Notes: generated by a model not told the origin, from the sequence alone. Positions 27,299 to 37,126 are shown, numbered from the stretch's first letter. The stretch: 64,000 nucleotides of DNA from Nucisporomicrobium flavum (GCF_016464385.1 NZ_JADMLH010000001.1:124001-188000), one strand, 5' to 3'. Made by a program: numbers and translations.

Positions 27299-30200
27299 GG
27301 CATGTCCTCATCGTCGTGGTGAAGGATTTCCGGTTCGACGCCCGCATCGATGTCGTACAGGCCGATCAGCCAGGTGGCGAGGCGAGCCGGTTCGCCGTCG
27401 GTGGCGAGCGCCGCCCGGAACAGGGGTACGGCCCGATCGTCGCCGAGCCGGGCGAGGGTGGCCGCGGCGCAGACGCGTACCTCCGGGTCGGGGTCGTCGG
27501 CCAGTGCGGCCACCGGTGCGGTCACCGACAGCTCCCCGAGGCCGCCGAGCGCCAGCGTCGCATAGCACCGCACCTCCGCCACGGCGTCGCTCAGGGCCGT
27601 GACCAGCGCCGGAACGGTGGCCTTCCCCTCGGCGCACCACAGGCCGTAGGCGGCGCCGACGCGGACGCCCGGTCGTCCGTCCGTGAGCGCCGCCGCGAGC
27701 GCCGACCAGCCGGGCTCGCCGAGTCCGGCGAGGACGGTGGCGCAGGTTTCGGCCGGACCGTCGTCCACGGGAGCCCGCAGGCCGTCGACGAGCGCCGGTA
27801 CGGCCACGGCGCCCATCCGGCGCAGGGTCTCCGCCGCACGCTCACCCCGGACCGGGTCGCCGAGGGCCTCGACCAGGGGCCCGGCCGCACGTGGCCCGAG
27901 GCGGACGAGGGCGTTCATGCCGGGCGGGTCCACCGCGTCCGCGTCGTAGGCGAACCAGTCGGGCAGCTCCTCGCCGAGCAGCGTGACGAGTGCGGCGATC
28001 GCGGCGTCGTCGGCCAGCGCGACGATGGTGTCCTCGGCCTCGGCCCGTATCCGGTCGTGCTGACTGCGCAGCTGGGCGACCATGGGCGCGGCCGCCCGCG
28101 GATCGGCGATCTCGGCGAGCGTCTCGATCGCGGCCAGACACGTGAACCCCGTGTCGCGGGACAGCAGGCCGAGCAGGGGGCCGACGGAGCTGGGGTCGGC
28201 GAAGGATCTGAGGCTGTCGGCCGCGTCCTCCCGTACGGTCCATTCCTCGTCGGAAAGGGCCTGGTGGAGGGCGTCGATCGCGCGGCGGTCGCCGAGCTCG
28301 CCCAGGCGTTTGACCGCGACCAGGCGCGAGTCGCGCCGGCTGCTGCGGGTCGCCTCGATCAGCACGTCGGCCGCCCCGGCCGGGTCGAACCTTTCCAGCG
28401 CGTCGATGATCGACCATTGGTCGAAGCCGCCGCGGCCCTTCTCCTCCACGGTCCGGAACGCGCGATTCAGGGCGGCACCGATCCCGGCGCCGTCGGCGTC
28501 GCCGGTCACCTCGCGGTCGGCGAGCCGGGTCAGGGCCCCCGCGGCGGCCATGATGACGCCGACGGACGCGTCGTCGAGGGCGGCGGCCAGCCGGGCGACG
28601 TCGCCGGACCCGCCGCTGTGGCCGACGATCCTCGCGGCCTGGGCCCGCGCCCCGGGGGCCGGATCATCGAGCACGGGGAGGACGACGGGCATTGCCGCCG
28701 GTCCGAACGCGATCACCGCCTCGGCGACCGCGTCCCGGGCCAGGTGGTCGGGATCGCCGAGCGACGCCACCAACGGCGCGACCGCCCGTTCGTCCCGCGA
28801 CGAGCCCAGCCGCCGGGCGGCACCCCACCGGATCCGGGGGTCGTCGTCCCGCAGCGCCTCGATCAGGGCGGGCGTGGCGCCCCGCCATTCCAGAGAGGAC
28901 AGCCGGAAGGCGGCGCCGAATCGGAGGAGCCGGTCGCCGGACGTCAAGCACTCGATGAGCGGCTCCCTCGCCCGGTACGCGTCCTGGATGAGGTCCCGGG
29001 CGGTCCCCGCGGCGTGCTGGGGTTTGCCGCCGCCGCTGACGTACTCGCCGGGGTCGTGCTCCGCCATCCACTCGAGCACCGGCAGCGCCCGGAGGTCCGC
29101 GCCCTCGCCGAGCACCCGCGCGGCGAGATGGCGTACGGCGTCGTGATCGTCGTCGAGAGCTTCCAGGAGCAGGGTCCGCGCGGGCGTACCGAGCTTGGTG
29201 AGAACTTTCCGTGCGGCGGTGTAGACCGTACGGGCGCCATGGTCCTTCTCGAACCGGCGCTCGTGACGCACCGCGGCGAGCAGGGTCTCGGCCAGCGTGT
29301 CCAGACCCACGTCCCGGTACGTGTCGTCGTTGAATTCGCCGATGGACTCGGCCGCGTTCGCGCGTGTCGCGTCTTCGCCGAGGGCGCCGAGGAGAGCGCG
29401 CAGGGAGTCGGCTCCGCCCAGCACGGCCGACGCCCCGGCGGCGCGGTGAACGACCGGCGGAACCGGATCGTCGAGAAGCGGGACCTGCCGGTCGGCCACA
29501 GACCGGTCGCCGGTCCGTCCCAGCCTCTCCAGCAACGCGACCGCGACCCGGGCCACATCCTCGTCGGCGTGCCCGGCCGCCGTCACCAGGATGTCGACGT
29601 CACGGTCGCTCAGCAGGTCGAGTGCGTCGATCATCGATCGCCAGGGGACGTCGTCGACAATGACGGAGCCGAGCGACCTCGGGTCCAGGGCGGCGGCGAT
29701 GTGGCGGGCCATGCCGGGGCCGGCTTCGGGCAGCGCGGTCACGAGGGGGACGAGAGCCCGCTCGCCGAGGGCGTTGAGCAGGTTCGCGAGGTCGTCGGCG
29801 ACGTACCCGTCCGCGCCGCGCATGGTCTCCAGGAGGAGGGCCGGTGTCCGGTCGTCGGCCAGCGTCAGGATGTCGCGCATCAGCGGTGACAACTGGTCGG
29901 GGCGGGTCCGGGTGACGCCCGTGATCCGGTCGAGGATCGCAGGGAGGGCCTCCGGTCCGCCCAGCTCCGTGAGCGCCGCGGAGGCGCTGACGACGACGTC
30001 GCGGTTCGAGCTGCCGAGCAGCTCGATCAGCGCGGGGACGGCCCGTTTGTCGGCGAGGGAGCCCAGCACCGACGCGATCACGGCGCGCAGCGGCTCCCAG
30101 CGGTCGTCCGACGCATCGTCGAGTGGGCCGAGCGCGGCGAGAAGCGCCGACACGGTATCCGGTCCGGACAGCGGCACCAGGACCTCGCGGACAAGCGAGT

Positions 30201-33200
30201 GCAACCGGCACGCTTCGTCGTCCGTCCCTGCCGGCCCGTCGCCGGGAAGGATCGAGGCGAGGGTGACCAACGGCTGGGCTGCCCTCGCCACCGCCGGGGC
30301 CGCGGCGTCGGCGACCTCGCTGTCGGGGTCACCGAGCGCCTCGATCAGCGGCAGCGCCGCCCTGCGGAGGCCGGCGACGAGTGGCGGTGCTGCCGACGGA
30401 TCGCGCCATGCCGTCAGGACCTCGATGAGCGCGGTGCCTGGTGGAGATGGCATGCCCGCGATGGCGGCTTCGGCTGCCTCCTGGACGGACCGCGGCTCGT
30501 GAAGCAGGCGCCCCAGCGCTTCGCAGGCTGCTCGGCGTACCTCGGCGTCGGCGACCCGGAGGGCGGTGACGAGCGCGTCGACCGCGGCGGGATCCTCGAT
30601 GTGACCGAGCTGTTCGACAGCCAGGGCGCGGGCCTCGGGCTCCCCGGATCGCACCATCGCGGCGAGGGTGTTCACGGCGCGGGCGTCCCCTGACCGGCCC
30701 AACCCGATCGCCGCGATGTCGCGCACCGCCGGGTCGATGTCGTACAGCGCGTCGTTGAGGGACACGGCCAGCCGCGGATCAGGGGGCTCGAGGACGGACA
30801 ACGAGGTGGCGGCTTCGCCGAGACCGGCGATGGCGCACACGCGAGTCGCGGGATCGTCGCTGTCCGCGGCCGCGACGAGCGCCGTGATTCCCGGCTCGCC
30901 GAGGCCGGACAGGGCCGTCGCGGCGTTCCAGCGCATGTCCGGATCGGCGTGGTGGAACAGGAGGTCGGCGAGCGGCTCGACCGCCCCCTCGCCGCAGATC
31001 CGTAGGCAGCGAGCGGCCTGCTCGGCCACGTCCGCGGAATCGCTCACCATGGCGTGGAGGAGATGCGGCACGGCCCGGGGGTCACGCATGTAGGCGAGCG
31101 CGCGGAGCGCCCACGTGCGGACGTCCTCGTCGCCGTCGCTCAGCGCGTCGATGAGCGGACCGAGCGCGGGTTCGCCGAAGTAACCGAGCGCGCTCGCACT
31201 GTAGTCCTGGACCGTCCGCTCGTCGTCGGCCAGCGCGGCGATCAGCGGGGGAATCGCCCTCGGACGGTGGGAGAGTCCGAGCACGAAGGCGGCGTTCGCT
31301 CTCCGCCGTCCGTTCCGGTCGTGGCGCAGCGCCTCGATCAGCGGATCGAGGGCCGCCTCGCCCATCGCGAGCAGCGCGCCGACCGCCCCGTCCCGGGCCT
31401 CCCTCTCGCCGAGAGCCGCGATGAGATCGGGCACGGCGCGGGGATCGCCGAGGCGGCCGAGCGCGCGACCGGTCGCCCGGGACAACTCGCCGGAGGACGC
31501 CGACGCGAGGGTCTCGACCAACGGGCGCAGGGCACGCTCGTCGCCCGTCTCACCGAGCGCGGTCACGGCGGAGACCTGCACCGCCGTGTTCCCGGCTTCC
31601 CGGAGGCGCTCGATCAGCACGGGGGTGGCGCGGGAGTCGCGCAGCGCGGCCAGCCCGAGTGCGCAGGTCCACCGCACCGCCGGGTCGGAGTCGGTCAGCA
31701 TGCCGGCCAGCGGTCCGGCGGCGCGTCCGTCGCGGAGCGCTCCCAGGATCGTGGCCGTGGCGCGGCGTACCCCGGCCGCGGCGTCACCGAGCAGCGGGGT
31801 CAACCGGTCGACCAGCGTCGGATCGCCCGTCGCCCAGACCGGCCAGACCTCGTTGAACTGCGGCTGGGCCACGGTCTCGACGAGGGCGGCGGTCGCCGGA
31901 CGGCCACGCAGATGGTCGGCCGTGAAGTACTCCTGGATCAGCTGGTGGGTGAAGCGGACCTCGCCCGGCGACGTGACGACGAGGTCGGCACCCTCGGCGA
32001 TCCGCCAGAACGTGGCGTCGTCCGACTCGAGCCATTCGGCGGCCCGCTGCCGATCGACGGAGCCGAACAGTCCGGCCGCGGTCATGCGGAATGCCAGGCA
32101 GCCGAGCTGCCGCCGTACCTCCTCGGCGTCGCCCCCTTCCCGGACCAGCGCGCCGACCAGGGTGACCGTCAGGATCTCGTCGAGGTTGTCGGAGAGCGTG
32201 CGCCGGACCCAGAAGTACCCCATCAGCTTCACGAGGAAGAAGGGGAGGGCGGCCAGCTGGTCCAGCCGCCGGGCGCGCCCGAGGGCCGTCAGGAACGCCG
32301 CCGCGGAACCGGGCGCCTCGCGGAAGTACGCCTCCGCGAGGGCCTGTGTCTGGTCCTCGTCGAGGTCCAGCAGATGCACGTCGTGCCACGCGGGGCCGCC
32401 GTCGAAGTCTCGCGGCCGGCAGGTCAGGACGCAGCCGTTCTCCTCCCACTCCGGGCGCGCCGCCAGCGCTGTGATGGCCTCGACGCGGGGGTCGGACAGG
32501 CGTCCCGTGGCGGGGTCGCGGGACAGCCGGGGCATCTCGTTGAGCCCGTCGAGCAGCAGGACGACGCGGCCCGCGCTCATCAGCCCGGGCAGCCGTTCGG
32601 CCAGGGTGAGCTGATGCAACGACCGGAGCTGCGCCTGCAGGAAGTCGAGCAGGCCGGCCGCGGGGTCGCCCCACTCGCTGAGGTCGGCGAAGATCGTCAG
32701 TCGCGCGTCGTCGCCCGCCAGGCCGGTGAAGAGGCCCCGCAGCGTGCTGGACTTGCCGGCGCCGGGGCGCCCGAGCAGGACGACCCGCCGGTGGCGCGCC
32801 AGGAAGTCGCCGAGGTCGTCGACAGGTCGGCCCGCGTCGGGCGCCGCGGTCTCGCCGGGTGGAACGGGAGCGTAGCGAGGGCCCAGGAGGGCGACCATCT
32901 CGTCCTGCTCGCGGCGCAGCGCGGCCGGGACGGCGACCGGCGTCCGGTCACCCCGTTCGAGCCCGAGAGAGACGTGCGGTCTGCGGCCGTGGCGCTCGTC
33001 GAACTGAGCGGTGAGCGCCTGCCGGTAGCGCGCGGCGAGGTCCGCGTCGGACGGCTCATCGCCGGTCGGCACCCAGACGGCGTCGAGGCCGAACCGGGTC
33101 AGCGCGTCGGCGATCGGTACGGCGTACAGAACGTTGGTCGCCTGGCCCTTCATGGCCGGCCCGGCCCCGGGACGCTGCAGCAACTGTTCGAAGAGGACAC

Positions 33201-33669
33201 CGAGCACGGGCCGGGCGTCCGACGTCGCCAGCAGAACGGGGCTGCCCGAGTAACCCTTGTACCCGCCCAGCTCCTCGTTGACGAGCAGCTGCAGGACGGG
33301 GAACTCCGGCCCGTGATTCTTGCTGAACGGGCGCCGGGCGTCGGTGATGATGCCGGTCAGCCGCGAGTCGTTGGGGCGCGGTCGCGAGTCCACCAGCCAG
33401 TCGAGGCGATCACGCGCGCGGGCCGCGGCGAATCCGTCGACGCTCTCAGCCAGGTACAGCACTGCGACGTCGAGGTCGGCGTCGGTCTCGGCCCGCTCGA
33501 CGCCGACGGCGCGGCCCGAGTCGGTGACGAACTGGAGCGACGCCTCCTCGCAACCGCGGATCACATGCTCGGCGGTCATCGCGACCCGGCTCGAGCGGCC
33601 CGGCCCCACGGCGACCACGAAACCGCTGCCCCTGAAGTCACCTCGCGCGAGGATCCGTCCGATCGTCAT
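27295..33669 (-). CDS. Trypsin-like protease / NACHT NTPase / HEAT-repeat giant protein
   Basis: 2124 residues, ATG at 33669 (no good ribosome site). Residues about 1-200 are a trypsin-like protease: GSGFVV (15-20), catalytic His 35 in TAEHVIRG, Asp in DLDVAV (65-70), Ser 141 in GYSGSPV. Residues about 285-600 are a NACHT module: Walker A GRPGAGKSS (300-308), Walker B VVLLLDGLNE (369-378), CRPRDF sensor (417-422) and FTHQLIQEYFTADHL, the winged-helix end. From about 615 to the C-terminus are HEAT/PBS-type repeats of about 31 residues (for example DSDPAVRWTCALGLAALRD), some 40 or more. The layout is that of STAND-type conflict proteins: the repeats sense a ligand, NACHT oligomerises, the protease cleaves. 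It is coupled to the Trypco1 gene. Target and trigger are unknown. It is neither truncated nor frameshifted. Confidence 0.92.
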   Translation of the reverse strand: MTIGRILARGDFRGSGFVVAVGPGRSSRVAMTAEHVIRGCEEASLQFVTDSGRAVGVERAETDADLDVAVLYLAESVDGFAAARARDRLDWLVDSRPRPNDSRLTGIITDARRPFSKNHGPEFPVLQLLVNEELGGYKGYSGSPVLLATSDARPVLGVLFEQLLQRPGAGPAMKGQATNVLYAVPIADALTRFGLDAVWVPTGDEPSDADLAARYRQALTAQFDERHGRRPHVSLGLERGDRTPVAVPAALRREQDEMVALLGPRYAPVPPGETAAPDAGRPVDDLGDFLARHRRVVLLGRPGAGKSSTLRGLFTGLAGDDARLTIFADLSEWGDPAAGLLDFLQAQLRSLHQLTLAERLPGLMSAGRVVLLLDGLNEMPRLSRDPATGRLSDPRVEAITALAARPEWEENGCVLTCRPRDFDGGPAWHDVHLLDLDEDQTQALAEAYFREAPGSAAAFLTALGRARRLDQLAALPFFLVKLMGYFWVRRTLSDNLDEILTVTLVGALVREGGDAEEVRRQLGCLAFRMTAAGLFGSVDRQRAAEWLESDDATFWRIAEGADLVVTSPGEVRFTHQLIQEYFTADHLRGRPATAALVETVAQPQFNEVWPVWATGDPTLVDRLTPLLGDAAAGVRRATATILGALRDGRAAGPLAGMLTDSDPAVRWTCALGLAALRDSRATPVLIERLREAGNTAVQVSAVTALGETGDERALRPLVETLASASSGELSRATGRALGRLGDPRAVPDLIAALGEREARDGAVGALLAMGEAALDPLIEALRHDRNGRRRANAAFVLGLSHRPRAIPPLIAALADDERTVQDYSASALGYFGEPALGPLIDALSDGDEDVRTWALRALAYMRDPRAVPHLLHAMVSDSADVAEQAARCLRICGEGAVEPLADLLFHHADPDMRWNAATALSGLGEPGITALVAAADSDDPATRVCAIAGLGEAATSLSVLEPPDPRLAVSLNDALYDIDPAVRDIAAIGLGRSGDARAVNTLAAMVRSGEPEARALAVEQLGHIEDPAAVDALVTALRVADAEVRRAACEALGRLLHEPRSVQEAAEAAIAGMPSPPGTALIEVLTAWRDPSAAPPLVAGLRRAALPLIEALGDPDSEVADAAAPAVARAAQPLVTLASILPGDGPAGTDDEACRLHSLVREVLVPLSGPDTVSALLAALGPLDDASDDRWEPLRAVIASVLGSLADKRAVPALIELLGSSNRDVVVSASAALTELGGPEALPAILDRITGVTRTRPDQLSPLMRDILTLADDRTPALLLETMRGADGYVADDLANLLNALGERALVPLVTALPEAGPGMARHIAAALDPRSLGSVIVDDVPWRSMIDALDLLSDRDVDILVTAAGHADEDVARVAVALLERLGRTGDRSVADRQVPLLDDPVPPVVHRAAGASAVLGGADSLRALLGALGEDATRANAAESIGEFNDDTYRDVGLDTLAETLLAAVRHERRFEKDHGARTVYTAARKVLTKLGTPARTLLLEALDDDHDAVRHLAARVLGEGADLRALPVLEWMAEHDPGEYVSGGGKPQHAAGTARDLIQDAYRAREPLIECLTSGDRLLRFGAAFRLSSLEWRGATPALIEALRDDDPRIRWGAARRLGSSRDERAVAPLVASLGDPDHLARDAVAEAVIAFGPAAMPVVLPVLDDPAPGARAQAARIVGHSGGSGDVARLAAALDDASVGVIMAAAGALTRLADREVTGDADGAGIGAALNRAFRTVEEKGRGGFDQWSIIDALERFDPAGAADVLIEATRSSRRDSRLVAVKRLGELGDRRAIDALHQALSDEEWTVREDAADSLRSFADPSSVGPLLGLLSRDTGFTCLAAIETLAEIADPRAAAPMVAQLRSQHDRIRAEAEDTIVALADDAAIAALVTLLGEELPDWFAYDADAVDPPGMNALVRLGPRAAGPLVEALGDPVRGERAAETLRRMGAVAVPALVDGLRAPVDDGPAETCATVLAGLGEPGWSALAAALTDGRPGVRVGAAYGLWCAEGKATVPALVTALSDAVAEVRCYATLALGGLGELSVTAPVAALADDPDPEVRVCAAATLARLGDDRAVPLFRAALATDGEPARLATWLIGLYDIDAGVEPEILHHDDEDMP

Positions 33670-33750
33670 CGAGGGGCCCGCCGATGGTCCACGCCGACAG
33701 CATGCACGGCGGCCCGGCTCCGCGCCGTCGTGTACCCGACATAGCGTGGA

Positions 33751-33756
33751 AATCTA
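33751..33756 (-). promoter_or_regulatory. Possible -10 box for the protease-NACHT-HEAT operon
   Basis: On the minus strand TAGATT fits TAnnnT and lies in the least GC-rich part of the 134-base divergent gap. It would give a leader of about 75 bases. No clear -35. Confidence 0.3.
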
Positions 33757-33791
33757 CACAAACGAGGCGAAACTCTGGCGCGGACTTCGGA

Positions 33792-33797
33792 TAAGGT
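33792..33797 (+). promoter_or_regulatory. -10 box of a likely leaderless AlbA_2 gene
   Basis: TAAGGT is followed by six bases and GTG at 33804, the spacing of leaderless actinobacterial genes. A weak AAGG within the box could instead act as ribosome site. Confidence 0.45.
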
Positions 33798-33803
33798 CCG
33801 ATA

Positions 33804-35123
33804 GTGGCCAGCATGCGCTCCCGCCGACTCGAGCAGATCCTCGGCGCCACTGTCGGAGAAGCGACCTACGAGCAGCTCGAAGCGTTGTGCCCCGAGGTGG
33901 CGGAAGACGAGGACCTCGACTTCAAGGCGGCCCACTACGGGTCGAACGCCGATGCCAAGAAGGAGATCTGCCAGGACGTGGCCGCAATGGCCAACACCGC
34001 CGGGGGCCTGATCGTCGTCGGCATGGCGGAGGACGCCCAGGGCAGGGCCTCCGGTGCCACCGACGTCGAGCTCACCGATCAGGAGCGGAACCGGATCCGA
34101 AGCACCGTAGCGTCAGGAGTCCATCCCCTCCCGTCCTTCGACGTGCGCAACGTGGAGAACCCGGCAAACCCGGGGCGCGGTTTCATGCTGATCGAGGTGC
34201 CCCGCAGCGTCATGGGGCCACACGGCGTCGCGATCAACGATGGATTCCGGTACCCGCGGCGAAACGGAGCCACCCGATACTGGCTGTCCGAACCACAGGT
34301 CGCCGAGAGATACCGCGCGCGGTTCGCTTACCTGGGAGACCGTCTCGACGAGGCCCGCCGTATCGAACACGAGTACATTCAGCGGCTCGATCCGAAGCAG
34401 ACGTTCGTCGTCACGACGCTTGTGCCTGACCTACCCGGCGATGCGGTGGTCACCATGACGACCTTCCGGGAATTCGAGCGGCAGATCCTGACGACGAGTC
34501 CCTACCTTCCCGCCGGAGGCAGCGGCACCTTCAACTTGGCGTCGGTACGCCGGAAGCGCTTCGTGGCGACGGGCGCGATGAAGGCGAGCGAGCGCGTCTC
34601 GTGGGCGGGATGCGAGCTCCATGAGAACGGCAGTGGTGTGTTCGCGGCGATCATCGAGACACCGTCCGATGAGCTGGCCCCCACGGCGACCTGGGTCGGC
34701 GACCAGGCCATCGTCCATACCATCGCGAGTGCCATCCGTTTCCTGAGCCGCCATGCGCGGGACAGGGCCCTGACCTCCGGTCTCGCGACGCTTCGCGCGA
34801 CGATCTGGCCGGCCGGCCGGGAGCATCCGTTGGAGTTGGTGCGGTTCACCGACGGCGGAGCGACGCGGCTCAAGAGGCAGGATGTGGTGGAACCCCCGGT
34901 GGCCGACACGGTCGCCGACCTCGAGGAGACCGCCGACGACGGTCAGGCCCTGCTCGCGGCGACCTATCGGCTGGCCGGCGGCCTCTTCCAAGAGTTCGGC
35001 CATCCTGAGGCAGAGCAGCTGACCTCGGAGGGGGCCCTGCGGCTCCACCACTGGAACAGCACCTACCAGGGTTACCTGCGCCCGTGGGCTGAACAGGCCG
35101 GCATCGAACTGCTGGAGCGCTGA
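33804..35123 (+). CDS. Schlafen AlbA_2-domain protein
   Basis: 439 residues, GTG at 33804. The first 170 residues are an AlbA_2 (Schlafen-like) domain: EDLDFKAAHYG near residue 37, EICQDVAAMANTAGGLIVVGM (about 54-74) and FRYPRRNGATRYWLSE (about 150). The domain is a nucleic acid-binding or tRNA-nuclease fold and is common in phage defence proteins. The last 270 residues are a mixed domain without a recognised family. Codon choice looks less extreme in GC than in the flanking genes, which may mean later acquisition. It is divergent from the protease-NACHT-HEAT gene, 134 bases apart, so it may be part of the same defence locus or an independent unit. Confidence 0.85.
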   Translation: MASMRSRRLEQILGATVGEATYEQLEALCPEVAEDEDLDFKAAHYGSNADAKKEICQDVAAMANTAGGLIVVGMAEDAQGRASGATDVELTDQERNRIRSTVASGVHPLPSFDVRNVENPANPGRGFMLIEVPRSVMGPHGVAINDGFRYPRRNGATRYWLSEPQVAERYRARFAYLGDRLDEARRIEHEYIQRLDPKQTFVVTTLVPDLPGDAVVTMTTFREFERQILTTSPYLPAGGSGTFNLASVRRKRFVATGAMKASERVSWAGCELHENGSGVFAAIIETPSDELAPTATWVGDQAIVHTIASAIRFLSRHARDRALTSGLATLRATIWPAGREHPLELVRFTDGGATRLKRQDVVEPPVADTVADLEETADDGQALLAATYRLAGGLFQEFGHPEAEQLTSEGALRLHHWNSTYQGYLRPWAEQAGIELLER

Positions 35124-35172
35124 ACCGGCCGATCGAGCACGGTTGACGGCACCGCGCCCGACGGTGAGCCTG

Positions 35173-35499
35173 CTACGCGCAGGTGATGCAGAAACGGGCG
35201 AACGGCCGCGCTGCCAGCCGTTCCTCGGCGATCGGCTGCCCGCACCGCTCGCAGACGCCGTACGTGGCCGCGTCCACCCGTCCCAGAGCGTCGTCGACCT
35301 CGGCGACCCGCTTCCGCGCGGCGGCCAGCAGCGCAGTCAGCTGGGCGCGTTCGAAGCCGATGGTGGCGCCCTCCGGGTCGTGCTCGTCGTCGGCATTCGA
35401 ATCCCGGGAGGCCGCGAACAGCGCCTCGAGATCCCGGGCCAGCGTCGCCGCCTCGGCTTCCGCGCCGGCCCGCAGCCGCAACAGCTCATCCCGGACCAT
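35173..35499 (-). CDS. TraR/DksA-family zinc finger protein
   Basis: 108 residues, ATG at 35499. The C-terminal zinc ribbon is YGVCERCGQPIAEERL ... FCITCA (C-x2-C-x17-C-x2-C), preceded by a coiled coil (TALLAAARKRVAEVDDALGRVD). DksA/TraR proteins enter the RNA polymerase secondary channel and tune promoters. TATGCT six bases before the ATG suggests a leaderless mRNA. It converges with the AlbA_2 gene and is divergent from the ICMT-like gene. A DksA-like role in stringent control is inferred. Confidence 0.9.
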   Translation of the reverse strand: MVRDELLRLRAGAEAEAATLARDLEALFAASRDSNADDEHDPEGATIGFERAQLTALLAAARKRVAEVDDALGRVDAATYGVCERCGQPIAEERLAARPFARFCITCA

Positions 35500-35546
35500 T
35501 CCCGCAGCATATCCACGCGGCCGCCATCGGGATGGATACTGACCGC

Positions 35547-36095
35547 ATGGGCCCTGGCGTCCTGGTCGTCAGCGTCGCTGCGTTCTCGTCGGGTGAGCTC
35601 GTCCAGGCCTTCCGCCGGCGTCGCGGCGCCGCTCCGGTCGATCTGCGGTCGGAGGTCGCGTTCCGGTTGGTGTTCTTCGCGGCCGTCCTGATGCTGCCGC
35701 TCGGCCGGGCCCTCGTGCCCGGCGCTGTCATCGGCGGGGGCGCCTGGCTGGGGGCGGTGCCGGCGTGGGCGGGGATGCTGCTGCGCTGGTGGTCGTTCGC
35801 CAGCCTGGGGGAGTACTTCACCGTCGTGGTCCGGACCAGCGCTGCCCAGCCGGTCGTGGACCGCGGGCCGTACCGGGTTCTGCGGCATCCGGGCTACACC
35901 GGGCTGCTGCTGACCTGCGCCGGCGTGGGGCTGATGGTGGGAAACGCGGTGAGCGCCGCCGGGGCGTTCGGCCTGGTGCTGGTGGCGCTCGTCGTCCGGA
36001 TCCGCATCGAGGAGCGGGCCCTCGTCGCCGCCCTGGGTGACCGCTACCAGCGGTTCGCCGCAGGCCGGGCCCGGCTCGTCCCGTTCGTGTGGTGA
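35547..36095 (+). CDS. Isoprenylcysteine carboxyl methyltransferase-like membrane protein
   Basis: 182 residues from ATG 35547, which lies six bases after GATACT; ATG 35532 is also in frame. Four or five membrane helices. The conserved SAM-binding end is present: VVDRGPYRVLRHPGYTGLLL and RIRIEERALVAALGDRYQRFA, matching the ICMT/PEMT group. In bacteria the substrate is not prenylated protein and remains unknown, perhaps a small isoprenoid. The DUF1152 gene starts just after the stop. Confidence 0.85.
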   Translation: MGPGVLVVSVAAFSSGELVQAFRRRRGAAPVDLRSEVAFRLVFFAAVLMLPLGRALVPGAVIGGGAWLGAVPAWAGMLLRWWSFASLGEYFTVVVRTSAAQPVVDRGPYRVLRHPGYTGLLLTCAGVGLMVGNAVSAAGAFGLVLVALVVRIRIEERALVAALGDRYQRFAAGRARLVPFVW

Positions 36096-36127
36096 CGGGT
36101 CAGCGGCGCCGGCGGGCATGGCTGATC

Positions 36128-37105
36128 ATGGTCTCCGTGGATTCCGGGACGTTCTCGTTGGTCACCCCACCGCTGTTCGCCGCGCTCGCACCCGCCCGCA
36201 ACGTGCTGATCGCCGGCGCCGGTGGCGGGTTCGACGTGTACGCCGGCCTGCCGCTGGCCGTCGCGCTGTGGGATGCCGGCGTACGGGTCCATCTGGCGAA
36301 CCTGTCGTTCTCCGAGCTCGTCGAGATCGGCCGCGAGTCGTGGGCAGACGAGCACGTCGTGGAGGTGACACCGGAGACGGGCAGCTCGGACTGGTACTTC
36401 CCGGAGGGCGCGCTCGCCCGGTGGCTGGCCGCCAACGACCTGCCGTCGACGGTGTACGCCTTCCCGCCGCTCGGCGTGCAACTGCTGCGGGACGCGTACC
36501 GGTATCTCGTCGAGCGCCTGGAGATCGACGCGGTCGTGCTGGTCGACGGCGGCACCGACATTCTGCTGCGCGGCGACGAGAGCAACCTCGGTACGCCCGT
36601 CGAGGACATCACCAGCCTCGCCGCGGTGGCCGGCCTCGACCTGCCGGTGAAGCTCGTCAGCTCGCTCGGGTTCGGGATCGACGCGTACGACGGCGTGAAC
36701 CACGTCGAGGTGCTGGAGAATCTCGCCGCGCTCGATCGCGAGGGTGGCTATCTCGGCGCTCTGTCCGTACCGAATGCCAGCCGGGAGGCCGTGCTCTACC
36801 GCGACGCGGTCGCGAACGCCCAGGCCGCGACCCCGGCGCGGCCCAGCATCGTCCACGGGCAGATCGCCGCGGCCACGAGCGGCGCGTTCGGCGATGTCCA
36901 GTTCACGAGGCGTACGGCGGGCAGCCCGCTGTTCGTCAACCCGTTGATGGCGATCTACTTCACGGTCGACCTGGACATGCTCGCCGCCCGGTGTCTGTAC
37001 CTGGACCGCATCGAGAACACGCTCGGCAGACGCCAGGTGACGACGCGGATCGAAGCCTTCCGGGCCGAGGTCTCACCGCGCATCCCGCGCGTCTTCCCGC
37101 ACTGA
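36128..37105 (+). CDS. DUF1152 family protein
   Basis: 325 residues from ATG 36128; GTG 36092 would make a GTGA overlap with the previous gene but adds a low-complexity leader. NVLIAGAGGGFDVYAGLPL near the N-terminus is the family hallmark and looks like a nucleotide or SAM loop. VDGGTDILLRGDE and the VNPLMAIYFTVDL block are other conserved parts. DUF1152 has no established function; it occurs in archaea and actinobacteria. Cytoplasmic, no signal peptide. Confidence 0.82.
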   Translation: MVSVDSGTFSLVTPPLFAALAPARNVLIAGAGGGFDVYAGLPLAVALWDAGVRVHLANLSFSELVEIGRESWADEHVVEVTPETGSSDWYFPEGALARWLAANDLPSTVYAFPPLGVQLLRDAYRYLVERLEIDAVVLVDGGTDILLRGDESNLGTPVEDITSLAAVAGLDLPVKLVSSLGFGIDAYDGVNHVEVLENLAALDREGGYLGALSVPNASREAVLYRDAVANAQAATPARPSIVHGQIAAATSGAFGDVQFTRRTAGSPLFVNPLMAIYFTVDLDMLAARCLYLDRIENTLGRRQVTTRIEAFRAEVSPRIPRVFPH

Positions 37106-37126
37106 GGCGCGCGAGCCCCGAGGGTC

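Noticed and set aside
27316..33744. Long plus-strand frames opposite the HEAT-repeat gene
   Set aside because: They mirror the periodic HEAT codons on the other strand and contain no recognisable domain.
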